A DNA stretch of 64,000 nt from Shewanella canadensis (GTDB taxonomy: Bacteria; Pseudomonadota; Gammaproteobacteria; Enterobacterales; Shewanellaceae), in assembly GCF_003966225.1 (NCBI RefSeq), contig NZ_RXNU01000016.1:45562-109561 (forward strand). Reading direction: 5' to 3'. The translations under genes and the position numbers were made by a program. Below the pieces are notes generated by a model. It saw nothing but the letters and a program-made list of their open reading frames with translations, did not search any database and was not told where the DNA came from. Position 1 is the first letter of the stretch. Each line of letters starts with the position of its first letter. Positions 45,832 to 53,866 of the stretch are shown piece after piece.

Positions 45832-46169
45832 ACCAGCCTAGCCTCTATGACTTATTTTAATGTATTTAAACTGTAACGATAATCACATCTCAAAAACACG
45901 ATCGAGATCAACATTTTAATCAACTAGTTTTTATTTGATCTTTTTGTATTTCGTTCCTCAACTTTCTGCTCTTTTGTAAGTCGTTGATTTTTATGTTTAA
46001 TGCTTTCGGTTAAAGCGTTTTCTTTTTACGCATGTCAGATCAAGTTAAAACTTATATGTACATAAGTTTGATCTGGATCGTGTTTTTTGAAGCGCTTAGA
46101 GAATAACATGTAACTCGTTCATCAACACTATTCATCAACATTCATAAAACAATTTTGGAAGGAAAAAAC
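45832..46169. promoter_or_regulatory. Divergent control region between the anion transporter and phosphate island
   Basis: About 340 bp holding a symmetric pair of motifs. The leftward one reads TTGATCTCGATCGTGTTTTT on the minus strand (45892-45911). The rightward one reads TTGATCTGGATCGTGTTTTT on the plus strand (46068-46087). They differ in one base of 20. An additional nested dyad occupies 46036-46075. Promoter boxes were not assigned. Confidence 0.7.
46036..46075. promoter_or_regulatory. Nested inverted repeat before the CYTH operon
   Basis: CAGATCAA at 46036-46043 pairs with TTGATCTG at 46068-46075, and inside it AACTTAT at 46049-46055 pairs with ATAAGTT at 46062-46068. Because the flanking genes diverge, it cannot be a terminator for either; an operator is more likely. 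Confidence 0.65.
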
Positions 46170-46805
46170 ATGTCTGAGTTAAAGATTGGAGAGATATCCA
46201 AACCACGCTTCGAGTTTCGCACGTTTGGTCAAGATTTCAGCGTAGCATCGGAGCGTATGGCTCGTTTATCGGTTCCTGTACCTGAAAAAGTCTGGCGTCG
46301 TGAAAGTGATGAAATCTATATCATGTCGCGTACTAATGATCTTAATAACACGAAAATCCGTGATGGAAAGATGGATGTGAAGGCATATGTGCAAACCGTT
46401 GACGGTCTTGAGCAGTGGGATCCAAAACTGAAAGCGGAATTTCCTATCTCGAAAACACAGCTGGTTGAGGAGATTTTCCCAGCATTTATGGTTGAAATTC
46501 CGGCTCTCGCCAAGCAAGAGTATTCTTTCGAAGAATTTATCTCGATTATCGATGCACATCCGGATCTACAAGCGGTTAAGATCCACAAAGAGCGTTATGG
46601 CTACATGGTAAACAACACTATCTGTGAAGTTGCCAACGTACTGATTAATGGCGCCCGCCTCGTGAGTGTAAATAGTGAGTCTGTAGAGCTGGATGATATT
46701 CAGAAGACAGTTTCAGATCTACGTTTAGAGGGGGTGGAAAACATCAATTATTTACAAGCCATCAAGCGTGTGATCGGCATGAAAAATCTTCCATTGGCAA
46801 ACTAG
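46170..46805 (+). CDS. Cytoplasmic CYTH-like (triphosphate tunnel) protein
   Basis: From the ATG at 46170, preceded by GGAAGGA, it encodes 211 residues (a longer frame begins with TTG). It lacks a signal peptide. Strand-like segments DEIYIMSRTNDLNNTKIRDG and IHKERYGYMVNNTICEVA, then LINGARLVSVNSESVEL, follow the beta-strand order of CYTH/TTM proteins, which bind inorganic tri- or polyphosphate in a tunnel of charged strands. The classical ExExK start is not obvious, so assignment is by pattern resemblance. First gene of an operon; the clear CYTH protein follows 14 bp later. Confidence 0.55.
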   Translation: MSELKIGEISKPRFEFRTFGQDFSVASERMARLSVPVPEKVWRRESDEIYIMSRTNDLNNTKIRDGKMDVKAYVQTVDGLEQWDPKLKAEFPISKTQLVEEIFPAFMVEIPALAKQEYSFEEFISIIDAHPDLQAVKIHKERYGYMVNNTICEVANVLINGARLVSVNSESVELDDIQKTVSDLRLEGVENINYLQAIKRVIGMKNLPLAN

Positions 46806-46819
46806 TAAGGGGTTAACAA

Positions 46820-47290
46820 ATGGCACAGGAAATTGAACGTAAATATCTGGTAAAAAATGATAGCTTTAAAGGTCAGGCCGTAAAGGCTGTGCGCATTATT
46901 CAAGGTTATTTGAGCAGTGTTCCTGAGCGTACCGTTAGGGTTCGTATCAAGGGAGATAAAGGTTTCTTGACTATCAAGGGGATAGGCAATGAATCGGGGG
47001 CTTCTCGTTATGAATGGGAAGAGCAGATCCCTACAGCTGAGGCCGAAGAGTTGCTGAAGATCTGTGAGCCTGGGGTTATCGATAAGACGCGTTATATCAT
47101 TGAGCATGCATCGCTTATCTTTGAAGTCGATGAGTTTTACGGTAGTAACGAAGGCTTAACTGTCGCAGAGGTTGAGCTCATCGATGAAGCACAGGCCATC
47201 GATAAGCCTGAGTGGGTAGGTGAAGAGGTTACCGGAGACGTTAAATACTACAACTCTATGCTTATGAAGCAACCTTATACTCAGTGGTAA
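46820..47290 (+). CDS. CYTH-domain inorganic triphosphatase-type protein
   Basis: A 156-residue CYTH/TTM protein with the defining N-terminal EIERKYLV (ExExK, residues 4-8), basic/acidic strand pairs (ERTVRVRIKGDKGFLTIKG, about 37-55) and the C-terminal FEVDEFYG and TVAEVELIDE. Small bacterial CYTH proteins of this size are typically Mg-dependent tripolyphosphatases, acting in the cytoplasm. No CHAD domain is attached. Located 14 bp after a divergent CYTH-like protein. Confidence 0.9.
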   Translation: MAQEIERKYLVKNDSFKGQAVKAVRIIQGYLSSVPERTVRVRIKGDKGFLTIKGIGNESGASRYEWEEQIPTAEAEELLKICEPGVIDKTRYIIEHASLIFEVDEFYGSNEGLTVAEVELIDEAQAIDKPEWVGEEVTGDVKYYNSMLMKQPYTQW

Positions 47291-47306
47291 TCAGGGCTAT
47301 ATAAAT

Positions 47307-48632
47307 ATGTTGTCGCTATCAATTGCCGATCAGTACCATTTGAAGATATCTGTCGAAATACCTCCGGAGCTCAAGAGTCTGCAATGGAAAGTATTCTTCT
47401 TCTTCCCTGCAAAACTGGTACAGCATAGCGACAGCATGAGTAGCGCACTGTTTTATCGTAATTTACTGCAACAACAGAAGTTAGTTAAGCTTGAAACTGT
47501 CACTCATCAGGGCATCGAGCATGACTTGTTGGTTCTCAGGCAAACGGCTTATGCGGTGGCTAAAGTTAATAAAACCCTCTATCGGAGCGCATTAGCCGAT
47601 CTGGTCGCCGCCAGCTTGGAGATGCTGACAGAAAAGAGTGGTAATGAGCTGCTCGACTTTGCGACTTATCTGGATAAGTTTCATCAAGCACATGACGATG
47701 AAGAACGTTTATCTCAGCGGAAACTGTTTAAGCTTGCCGATCATCTTCTCCTTTATCACTATCATCAAGCACTGTTAAAAGCGAAGCACTGCGCGACTAA
47801 AGAGGAGAGGGCGCAGTACTCCTTGAGGATAAAAAATCTCACGGCCTATGCAGAAAGTGAAAATCATAAATTAACCCATGATTCAGAGTTTGGCCGGGAG
47901 AAGTTATTAGACCGTTTACAGCTAGCCCAACGAATTCTTAATCGGCCCTATCAACTAAGGCGCAAGATGATGAACAGCGGCATGTTAGCCGAACAGTTAA
48001 TCTTTGGATTTGCCGCGGCGTTTGCTATGGCTTTTGCCACGGCCGCTGCATTTATTACCCAGAGGGCGTTCGGTAACTTTTCAACGCCCTTCTTTTTCTC
48101 TCTGGTATTGTCATATATTTTTAAGGATCGCATTAAGGAGTTGGGAAGAAACTACTTAATGGAGAAATACTTCGCCCACTATTTTCAGCATCATTATCGT
48201 TTTTATAAAGGCAATGAATCGGAAATCGTGTTCGATGCGAAAGAGACACTGTACCGGCAGAACAGCGCAAATATGCAAGGCTTGCTGAAGAGGGTGCGCA
48301 AGGCATTCTCTTCGTCTGACAGCAGCGCATTTAAAGAGGCGCTGGTGTATCAGAGAAGTTATACGGCTCATGTGAAAAAACAGCAAGAAGCATCATGCAA
48401 GTTTGTTGATAATCTTACACTCAACCTGAGTGGTCGATTGCGCTCCCTGCCCAGAGTGATCAGGCGGCACTGGAAGGAGGCTGATAGGAATATTCAGGCC
48501 GTAAACGTTGAGCAGGTACATCCAGTCTATCTTGCATTTGAGGTAAAAACGGATGCCGGAAGCTCCCATAAGATCTATAAGCTGACCGCCAGCAGGAAGG
48601 GAATTCACGCATTGCTTGAGGCCGTAGACTAA
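47307..48632 (+). CDS. Unknown two-helix membrane protein of the CYTH operon
   Basis: A 441-residue protein I do not recognise. Residues about 1-210 are mainly helical and soluble (many Leu, Lys and His), a double membrane segment lies at about 225-275 (FGFAAAFAMAFATAAAFI and FFFSLVLSYIF), and residues about 280-441 form another soluble, basic domain ending YLAFEVKTDAGSSHKIYKL. It has several His-rich stretches (HYFQHHYRFY). It lies 16 bp after the CYTH gene with no signal peptide. It may bind or handle phosphate polymers at the membrane, by association only. Confidence 0.6.
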   Translation: MLSLSIADQYHLKISVEIPPELKSLQWKVFFFFPAKLVQHSDSMSSALFYRNLLQQQKLVKLETVTHQGIEHDLLVLRQTAYAVAKVNKTLYRSALADLVAASLEMLTEKSGNELLDFATYLDKFHQAHDDEERLSQRKLFKLADHLLLYHYHQALLKAKHCATKEERAQYSLRIKNLTAYAESENHKLTHDSEFGREKLLDRLQLAQRILNRPYQLRRKMMNSGMLAEQLIFGFAAAFAMAFATAAAFITQRAFGNFSTPFFFSLVLSYIFKDRIKELGRNYLMEKYFAHYFQHHYRFYKGNESEIVFDAKETLYRQNSANMQGLLKRVRKAFSSSDSSAFKEALVYQRSYTAHVKKQQEASCKFVDNLTLNLSGRLRSLPRVIRRHWKEADRNIQAVNVEQVHPVYLAFEVKTDAGSSHKIYKLTASRKGIHALLEAVD

Positions 48633-48780
48633 TACTATCAGGGTCAATCACTATCTTTGTAAGCGCTTACTCACTAATGGGCTTGTTGTAAGTTGCGCTT
48701 GATAGCGCTGTGCTGTCTATACGCCGAATTGAAATGATACTGGAATGCTATACGGATAACTAAAAAGTAAAAAAATAAGT

Positions 48781-48829
48781 TTTGTACGATTAGATTGAGA
48801 TTAGTTGAGCTGGATCACTTTATATTCTC
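48781..48829 (+). promoter_or_regulatory. Conserved ~50-bp promoter block before the phosphate porin gene, with CRP-like core
   Basis: TTTGTACGATTAG-TTGAGATTAG-TTGAGC is followed by TGGATCACT and ATTCTC. The block recurs at 53555-53605 before the second exported CYTH gene. Both share TTTGTACGATT, TTGAGA, GGATCACT and ATTCTC. The core GTTGAGCTGGATCACT fits the CRP consensus in 11 of 16 positions. Confidence 0.65.
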
Positions 48830-48914
48830 GTCAGTAGTCGTAACCTATCAGCAATGAAAGTAAAACAAAAATTTATCATGTACACATAAAAATAAACTAA
48901 TCGAGGATGTTCTC

Positions 48915-50267
48915 ATGGCTAAAGCTAATGTTTCACGAATCTCAATCGTTGCGCTTGCTGTTTCTGCTTCACTACTTTGTTTCTCTGCCAATGCTGTCGC
49001 GTCTGAAAAAGAGCGTATTACCGAGTTGGAGCAGAGACTGGATATGCTCGAAGTTGAGCTTATCGAAGCTAAAGATGCCGCTTCACAGGTTGACAGAGTA
49101 AAATTTTCTAAGAGTTCACCAAGTCCTGAACTTATCTCTAAAGATGGTCGCTCGACTCTGGAGTTTAAGGCTAGAATCCAGACTGATTATGTTAGTGCCG
49201 ATGAGTTGTATACCGGTAGCAAGCGCGAATACGAGGATTCATTTAATGAAGCTAGCATCAGACGCATTCGCTTTGGTTTAGAAGGCTATTTCTCAAATGT
49301 ATGGGAATACGAATTAGAATTTGATTTTGATGGTGTTGCAGAAGTTGAAGTTAAGGATGCGAACATTGCTTATAAGGGGTGGGATAATTCTCAATTGACT
49401 TTAGGTTTCCAAAAGTATGCCTTTGGTTTAGAGGCCACAGGAAGCTCTGCTCACTTGGCATTCTTAGAGCGTGCAGCTACAGATACCTTCGCTCCCGATC
49501 GTGCACTCGGTGCTCAATGGCGTTATGTAGGCAACAATTATAACGTCACTTTAGGTTATGGAGTTAACGCAGGGTTCGATGATGACGATTTGAACTTTAA
49601 ACAAGATATAGTAAATGCTCGTTTTACTACTGCACTTATCGATAGTGGTGATCATCTGCTTCATCTCGGTGCCAGTGCACTATTTGTATATAATAACGAA
49701 GCGATTGAAGAGACACGTTATCGTGCGAGACCAAATACTAAAGCCAGTGGTAGAACGATTGATACAGGTAAGTTTGATGCCGAGTCACTTCAACATTATG
49801 GCGCCGAGATCGCATACCAGTACAGTAATGTTCTTCTCCAAGCGGAATATGCAACAGCGTTAGCCGATCAAGCCGATGATTCTGAGCCAGAAGTGACGGT
49901 AGATGCATACTATCTCCAAGCCATCTATACCCTAACCGGCGAAGCTTGGAAATATAAAGGGAAAAGTGGCAAGTTCAAGACGGTTAAACCTGACAATGCT
50001 ATCTCTGCCGGCGGTTATGGTGCATGGGAAGTGGCACTAAGAGTGGACCAAGCCAATTTCGACGATGTTGAAGCCGGTATATATGGTGGTAAGAAAACTG
50101 ATTACGTTCTTGGCCTTAACTGGTACCTGGAGAACAATTTAAAAGCTCAATTTAATTATGTGCACACCACTGCCGATTACAAGAAGCCCTATGAAGATAT
50201 CAATGGCGATATGATGTATGACCAAGATGCTAATATTTTCCAAGCTCGTTTGCAGTTTGCATTCTAA
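48915..50267 (+). CDS. Phosphate-selective porin-type outer membrane protein (OprP/OprO-like)
   Basis: A 450-residue barrel protein. A Sec signal peptide (residues about 1-29) is followed by a short coiled coil (SEKERITELEQRLDMLEVEL, about 30-49) and then a long beta-rich barrel ending FQARLQFAF. This coiled-coil-plus-barrel architecture is that of the OprP/OprO phosphate/pyrophosphate porins. It is immediately followed (9 bp) by an exported CYTH-like gene, supporting uptake of phosphate oligomers. Start from the ATG at 48915 with GAGG. Confidence 0.8.
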   Translation: MAKANVSRISIVALAVSASLLCFSANAVASEKERITELEQRLDMLEVELIEAKDAASQVDRVKFSKSSPSPELISKDGRSTLEFKARIQTDYVSADELYTGSKREYEDSFNEASIRRIRFGLEGYFSNVWEYELEFDFDGVAEVEVKDANIAYKGWDNSQLTLGFQKYAFGLEATGSSAHLAFLERAATDTFAPDRALGAQWRYVGNNYNVTLGYGVNAGFDDDDLNFKQDIVNARFTTALIDSGDHLLHLGASALFVYNNEAIEETRYRARPNTKASGRTIDTGKFDAESLQHYGAEIAYQYSNVLLQAEYATALADQADDSEPEVTVDAYYLQAIYTLTGEAWKYKGKSGKFKTVKPDNAISAGGYGAWEVALRVDQANFDDVEAGIYGGKKTDYVLGLNWYLENNLKAQFNYVHTTADYKKPYEDINGDMMYDQDANIFQARLQFAF

Positions 50268-50276
50268 GGTGACCTT

Positions 50277-51101
50277 ATGAGAAACAATTTATTGTTAATT
50301 GGTTTAGTTAACCTTTGCCTCAGCTCAAGTGCTTACGCCTTGTCGCCGGGGGAGTTCACATCACTCGAATATCATGTCAATACGGGGGTGGGGGGAACTT
50401 TACCTTATGCAGCTAAAGCACAGACATCATCGTTTAAGCAGGCATTTAATTTTATTGAGTTTGATGATGAGTTATCTCAAAAACTCGTGACCTATATTGA
50501 TACGCCTGACAGAGCCTTTAAGGCGGAGCATATTCAAATTCGAGTACGTGAGCATATTACTAAGCCGCGTAAGAGTAAGATCACGGTTAAGTTTAGAGCG
50601 AAAGCGCCTGAAGGGTTTGGTGAACTATCAAGCTATAGGAAGGCCGAGATCGATTATACCAAAGGTAAGGCAGCATACAGTGTCAGCTACGATATACCCT
50701 ATTCTCCAGGTGATATCGACGTAAAAAAATTGGATATAGAACTCGTTTTCAACTCTTTGAAAAAGAACAAAGTTGTCTGGGATATGCTTGGTCCAATTTA
50801 TGAAAGCAATAAGAAACAATTTATTCAGACAGTCGTGATGCGTACCAATGAATGGGAAGGAACCCTGAAAGATGATCGCTTCAGTAATCTGGAAATTGAT
50901 TTTCAGCTTTGGACACCCTATTACCGTAAACCGCGGGTAACATTTACCGAGTTTTCCTTTAAGGGGCATGTGAGTGACAAGGCGAAGCTTGAGGAGGCGT
51001 ACCAGTTCCTCTATCAGAAGGTACAAGAGGTTGGCTTATCTAGTGGTCATCAAGGCTCAAAAACCAAAGCAACATTCAAAATGACGGAGGGATTTAAGTA
51101 G
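50277..51101 (+). CDS. Exported CYTH-like (triphosphate-tunnel) protein
   Basis: A 274-residue protein with a Sec signal peptide (residues 1 to about 21, ending SSAYA). The mature domain shows CYTH-type alternating charged strands: IRVREHI (88-94), KPRKSK (96-101), TVKFRAKA (103-110), SYRKAEIDY (119-127), VVMRTNEW and LEIDFQLW. A paralogous domain with the same KPRKSK segment occurs in the next exported protein. Known bacterial CYTH proteins are cytoplasmic, so a periplasmic one is unusual. Likely role: hydrolysis or binding of tripolyphosphate entering by the porin (inference). Follows the porin gene by 9 bp. Confidence 0.65.
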   Translation: MRNNLLLIGLVNLCLSSSAYALSPGEFTSLEYHVNTGVGGTLPYAAKAQTSSFKQAFNFIEFDDELSQKLVTYIDTPDRAFKAEHIQIRVREHITKPRKSKITVKFRAKAPEGFGELSSYRKAEIDYTKGKAAYSVSYDIPYSPGDIDVKKLDIELVFNSLKKNKVVWDMLGPIYESNKKQFIQTVVMRTNEWEGTLKDDRFSNLEIDFQLWTPYYRKPRVTFTEFSFKGHVSDKAKLEEAYQFLYQKVQEVGLSSGHQGSKTKATFKMTEGFK

Positions 51102-51111
51102 GTCCTTCCCC

Positions 51112-51148
51112 GAAGGTCAGGTAAGCTCCCAATTCCTGCCTGACCTTC
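51112..51148 (+). other. Hairpin between the exported CYTH gene and the PhoU-like gene
   Basis: GAAGGTCAGG at 51112-51121 pairs with CCTGACCTTC at 51139-51148 around a 17-base loop. It has no T-run, so it may partly attenuate or stabilise the transcript rather than end it. Confidence 0.55.
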
Positions 51149-51183
51149 ACCCTATCTCATTCTAATTATAAAAAGGAGATGCC

Positions 51184-51852
51184 ATGTTTGGTTTTTCTCG
51201 AGTTTCCTCTTTACTTTCTCAAAGCAAATCTACAGAAGCGAGCATTTATACATTTTTAGACCAAGTCACATTATCTCATCATGCATTTGTTCAGTTATGG
51301 AAAGCCTATTTAAGACATGGCGCCGACAGTGAAGAATTTAAAAGTACACTAGATGAGTTACAAAGAATTGAGCAACATGCAGATAATTTAAAGAGAGATA
51401 TTGAAAATACTCTATATAGGAAAACGTTAATTCCGGATCTTCGCTCCGATGTGGCATCACTAATAGAATTAACTGACAGGCTTATAAATAAACAAGAAAC
51501 AATCGGTCTGCATTTGGATATTGAGAAACCATTAATTCCAGCCGAAGTTGAAGAAGATCTATTATTGTTGTTGAATGTGGTCGGCGATACAATTGACCAC
51601 GCTCTATTATGTGCTAAAAGTTTTTTCACCGATCTTCAACGTGTTCAGGAATATCATAAAAAAACAATCATGTTTGAAAGCGATGCAGATAAAGTGTGTA
51701 CCAGAGCTAAAACTATTTTATTTGAAACAGATCTGCCATTAATAAATAAAGTTCAGTTGCGTTACTTCTTTGACCGAATCGATCAGGTGGCAAATTTAGC
51801 CGAAGATATCAGTGACCGTATCTCAATATTCACACTAAAACGCGTTCAATAG
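51184..51852 (+). CDS. PhoU-like DUF47 family protein
   Basis: A 222-residue all-helical protein of the DUF47/TIGR00153 group, related to PhoU, with FLDQVTLSHHAF, IEQHADNLKRDIENTLYRKTLIP and VHRVQEYHKKTIMFESDAD-like sequence. An AAGGAG ribosome site precedes the ATG at 51184. Members of this family are usually found beside Pit phosphate transporters, which follows here 12 bp downstream, and are thought to modulate phosphate transport. Confidence 0.88.
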   Translation: MFGFSRVSSLLSQSKSTEASIYTFLDQVTLSHHAFVQLWKAYLRHGADSEEFKSTLDELQRIEQHADNLKRDIENTLYRKTLIPDLRSDVASLIELTDRLINKQETIGLHLDIEKPLIPAEVEEDLLLLLNVVGDTIDHALLCAKSFFTDLQRVQEYHKKTIMFESDADKVCTRAKTILFETDLPLINKVQLRYFFDRIDQVANLAEDISDRISIFTLKRVQ

Positions 51853-51864
51853 AGGGAGGGTTCG

Positions 51865-52908
51865 ATGGATATTGCTATTTGGATTTTCCTCTCCAGTGGT
51901 CTGTTTCTGGGGTGGTCGTTAGGCGCGAATGATGCTGCGAATGTGTTCGGCACCGCCGTTGGAACAAAAATGGTTAAGTTCTCGACCGCGGCGCTTATCT
52001 GTTCTGTCATGGTGATCTTAGGCGCCGTAATTAGTGGCGCGGGTGCATCACATACCTTAGGTGCCTTAGGTAAAGTCTCAGCCTTAGGTGGTGCCTTTAC
52101 CGTTGCCCTGTCGGCTGCAACGACGGTTTATTTCATGACTAAATCCGGGCTTCCTGTCTCTACGGGTCAAGCGATTGTAGGCGCCATTATTGGCTGGAAC
52201 CTATTCAGTGGTATGGCAACCGATCCTAAGGTGTTGAGTAAAATCCTCAGTACCTGGATCATGTGTCCCATTCTGGCTGCGATCACCGCTGTGCTGCTAT
52301 ATAAGCTGGTTGCAGCATCGATAAACTGGTTTCGTCCCGGCTTGTTTCAATTGGATAAATGGACTCGAATCGGCTTGATCATTGCGGGAGCATTCGGTTC
52401 TTACAGTCTGGGGGCAAACAATATTGCCAATGTCATGGGAGTATTTGTACTGAGTGCGCCTATCGACTCTGCAATATGGATGGGAATTGAGTTCAGTCCC
52501 GCTATGCAGCTGTTTTTTATCGGTTCTGTCGCCATTAGTATAGGTGTTTTTACCTATTCCAAAAAAGTGATGCTCACCGTAGGGGATAACCTAATCCCTA
52601 TGACGCCGATAACAGCCTGGGTTGTAGTGATGGCCCATTCTATCGTGTTATTTATCTTCTCTTCGCAATCTCTGTCAAATGGCTTTGTTGAGCTGGGGTT
52701 ACCCGCGATACCTTTAGTGCCGGTCTCCAGTTCGCAAGCTGTAATTGGTGCGGTCATTGGTATTGCATTGTTGAAGCGTTTACCTATTCGATGGGCGGTG
52801 TTATCCCAAATATTGATGGGCTGGGTTATTACTCCAATAATATCGGCCTTGGCATGTTTTATTGGTTTGTTTGTCGTTCAGAATTTATTTAATCAGGTCG
52901 TAGTTTGA
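51865..52908 (+). CDS. PiT-family inorganic phosphate permease
   Basis: A 347-residue polytopic permease with the duplicated PiT signature: LGANDAANVFGTAVG (residues about 20-34) and LGANNIANVMGVFV (about 176-189). About ten membrane segments are expected. It is short compared with E. coli PitA (499) but normal for short bacterial PiT. It imports phosphate, probably as a metal complex driven by protons or Na+. Located directly after the PhoU-like gene. Confidence 0.93.
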   Translation: MDIAIWIFLSSGLFLGWSLGANDAANVFGTAVGTKMVKFSTAALICSVMVILGAVISGAGASHTLGALGKVSALGGAFTVALSAATTVYFMTKSGLPVSTGQAIVGAIIGWNLFSGMATDPKVLSKILSTWIMCPILAAITAVLLYKLVAASINWFRPGLFQLDKWTRIGLIIAGAFGSYSLGANNIANVMGVFVLSAPIDSAIWMGIEFSPAMQLFFIGSVAISIGVFTYSKKVMLTVGDNLIPMTPITAWVVVMAHSIVLFIFSSQSLSNGFVELGLPAIPLVPVSSSQAVIGAVIGIALLKRLPIRWAVLSQILMGWVITPIISALACFIGLFVVQNLFNQVVV

Positions 52909-53866
52909 TTAGTCTGAATGTTTTGAGTTTCTGCTAATTGGTAAAGGTTCATGTATTTATATTTTAATATTGCTCTCTATTGTGCCTTTGCTGTTTTAAG
53001 TGGTGTGACAATCTGTGGATTGATGTTGTCGCTAATAATTAATGTTTGGCTTGGTTAGCTTTTGCTGCTTATGATTATTGTCAGTATTATTAATGGTGGT
53101 CATATTTATGTTGAAAATGGAATGTAATATTTAAACCTTTATTAGTTGTTTTAGTATTAACTAGTTATTGTTATTTTTATATTGAATTTTAAAAGAGTGA
53201 TCAAAGTTAATTGTAGTGTAAATTTTTCTACCATGTTTTCTTTGGTTATTCATTTAAAATTCTGTTAGTTGAAATTTTGAATAAGAGTAGTGTATTGCTG
53301 ACAAAGATTAGGAGAACGTTAATCTGTTAATTCAGAAATCCGGTGGATTATCCTTTTGTACAGCCTGCCAAAAGTAGGTATTTAGTATTAGCTACCAGTC
53401 ACAATTCCAACGACTGTAGGGTCTCGCTCCCTTCTATCCTAAGGTATACGCACTATTATAAGGTAGTTTATGTTAGATCTGGTTTCTGCGTCTAACTGCA
53501 CGCTGGTATTTAGTCATTTCTGCTAGAGGCTTACGTGTATTTCTCTTGCCATTGTTTGTACGATTTAGTTGAGACTATTTGGTCGGGATCACTGTTTTGA
53601 TTCTCATTAGGTTTATTCTAGGCACATGGTTAAATAAGAACCAACACAGGTTCAACTGACCACAGCAGTGAATGCCTTTAGGCAGGAAGACGATGAGATA
53701 AATAGGTGTGCAATTCCAATAACATCATGCACCGGATAAATGCTCTCATTACGCTTCCATAAAGCAGCGACAACGACTGTCGCGGAGCTGGCATTCATCG
53801 GAGAAGTTAACGTTTAACAATCGACTTTTACTATCGACTTTTTAGTATCGTTCAAGGAAATGAGCT
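52909..53866. other. Long intergenic region with the second conserved promoter block
   Basis: About 960 bp without a convincing ORF. The first part (52950-53290) is AT-rich. The second part has the promoter block at 53555-53605 and a small hairpin at 53767-53783 (GCGACA/TGTCGC). A small RNA is possible but I see no sequence that proves it. Confidence 0.5.
53555..53605 (+). promoter_or_regulatory. Conserved ~50-bp promoter block before the large exported CYTH gene
   Basis: Second occurrence of the block described at 48781-48829: TTTGTACGATTTAG-TTGAGAC then TTTGGTCGGGATCACT and ATTCTC. The distance to the coding start (262 bp) is longer than for the porin (86 bp). Confidence 0.65.
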
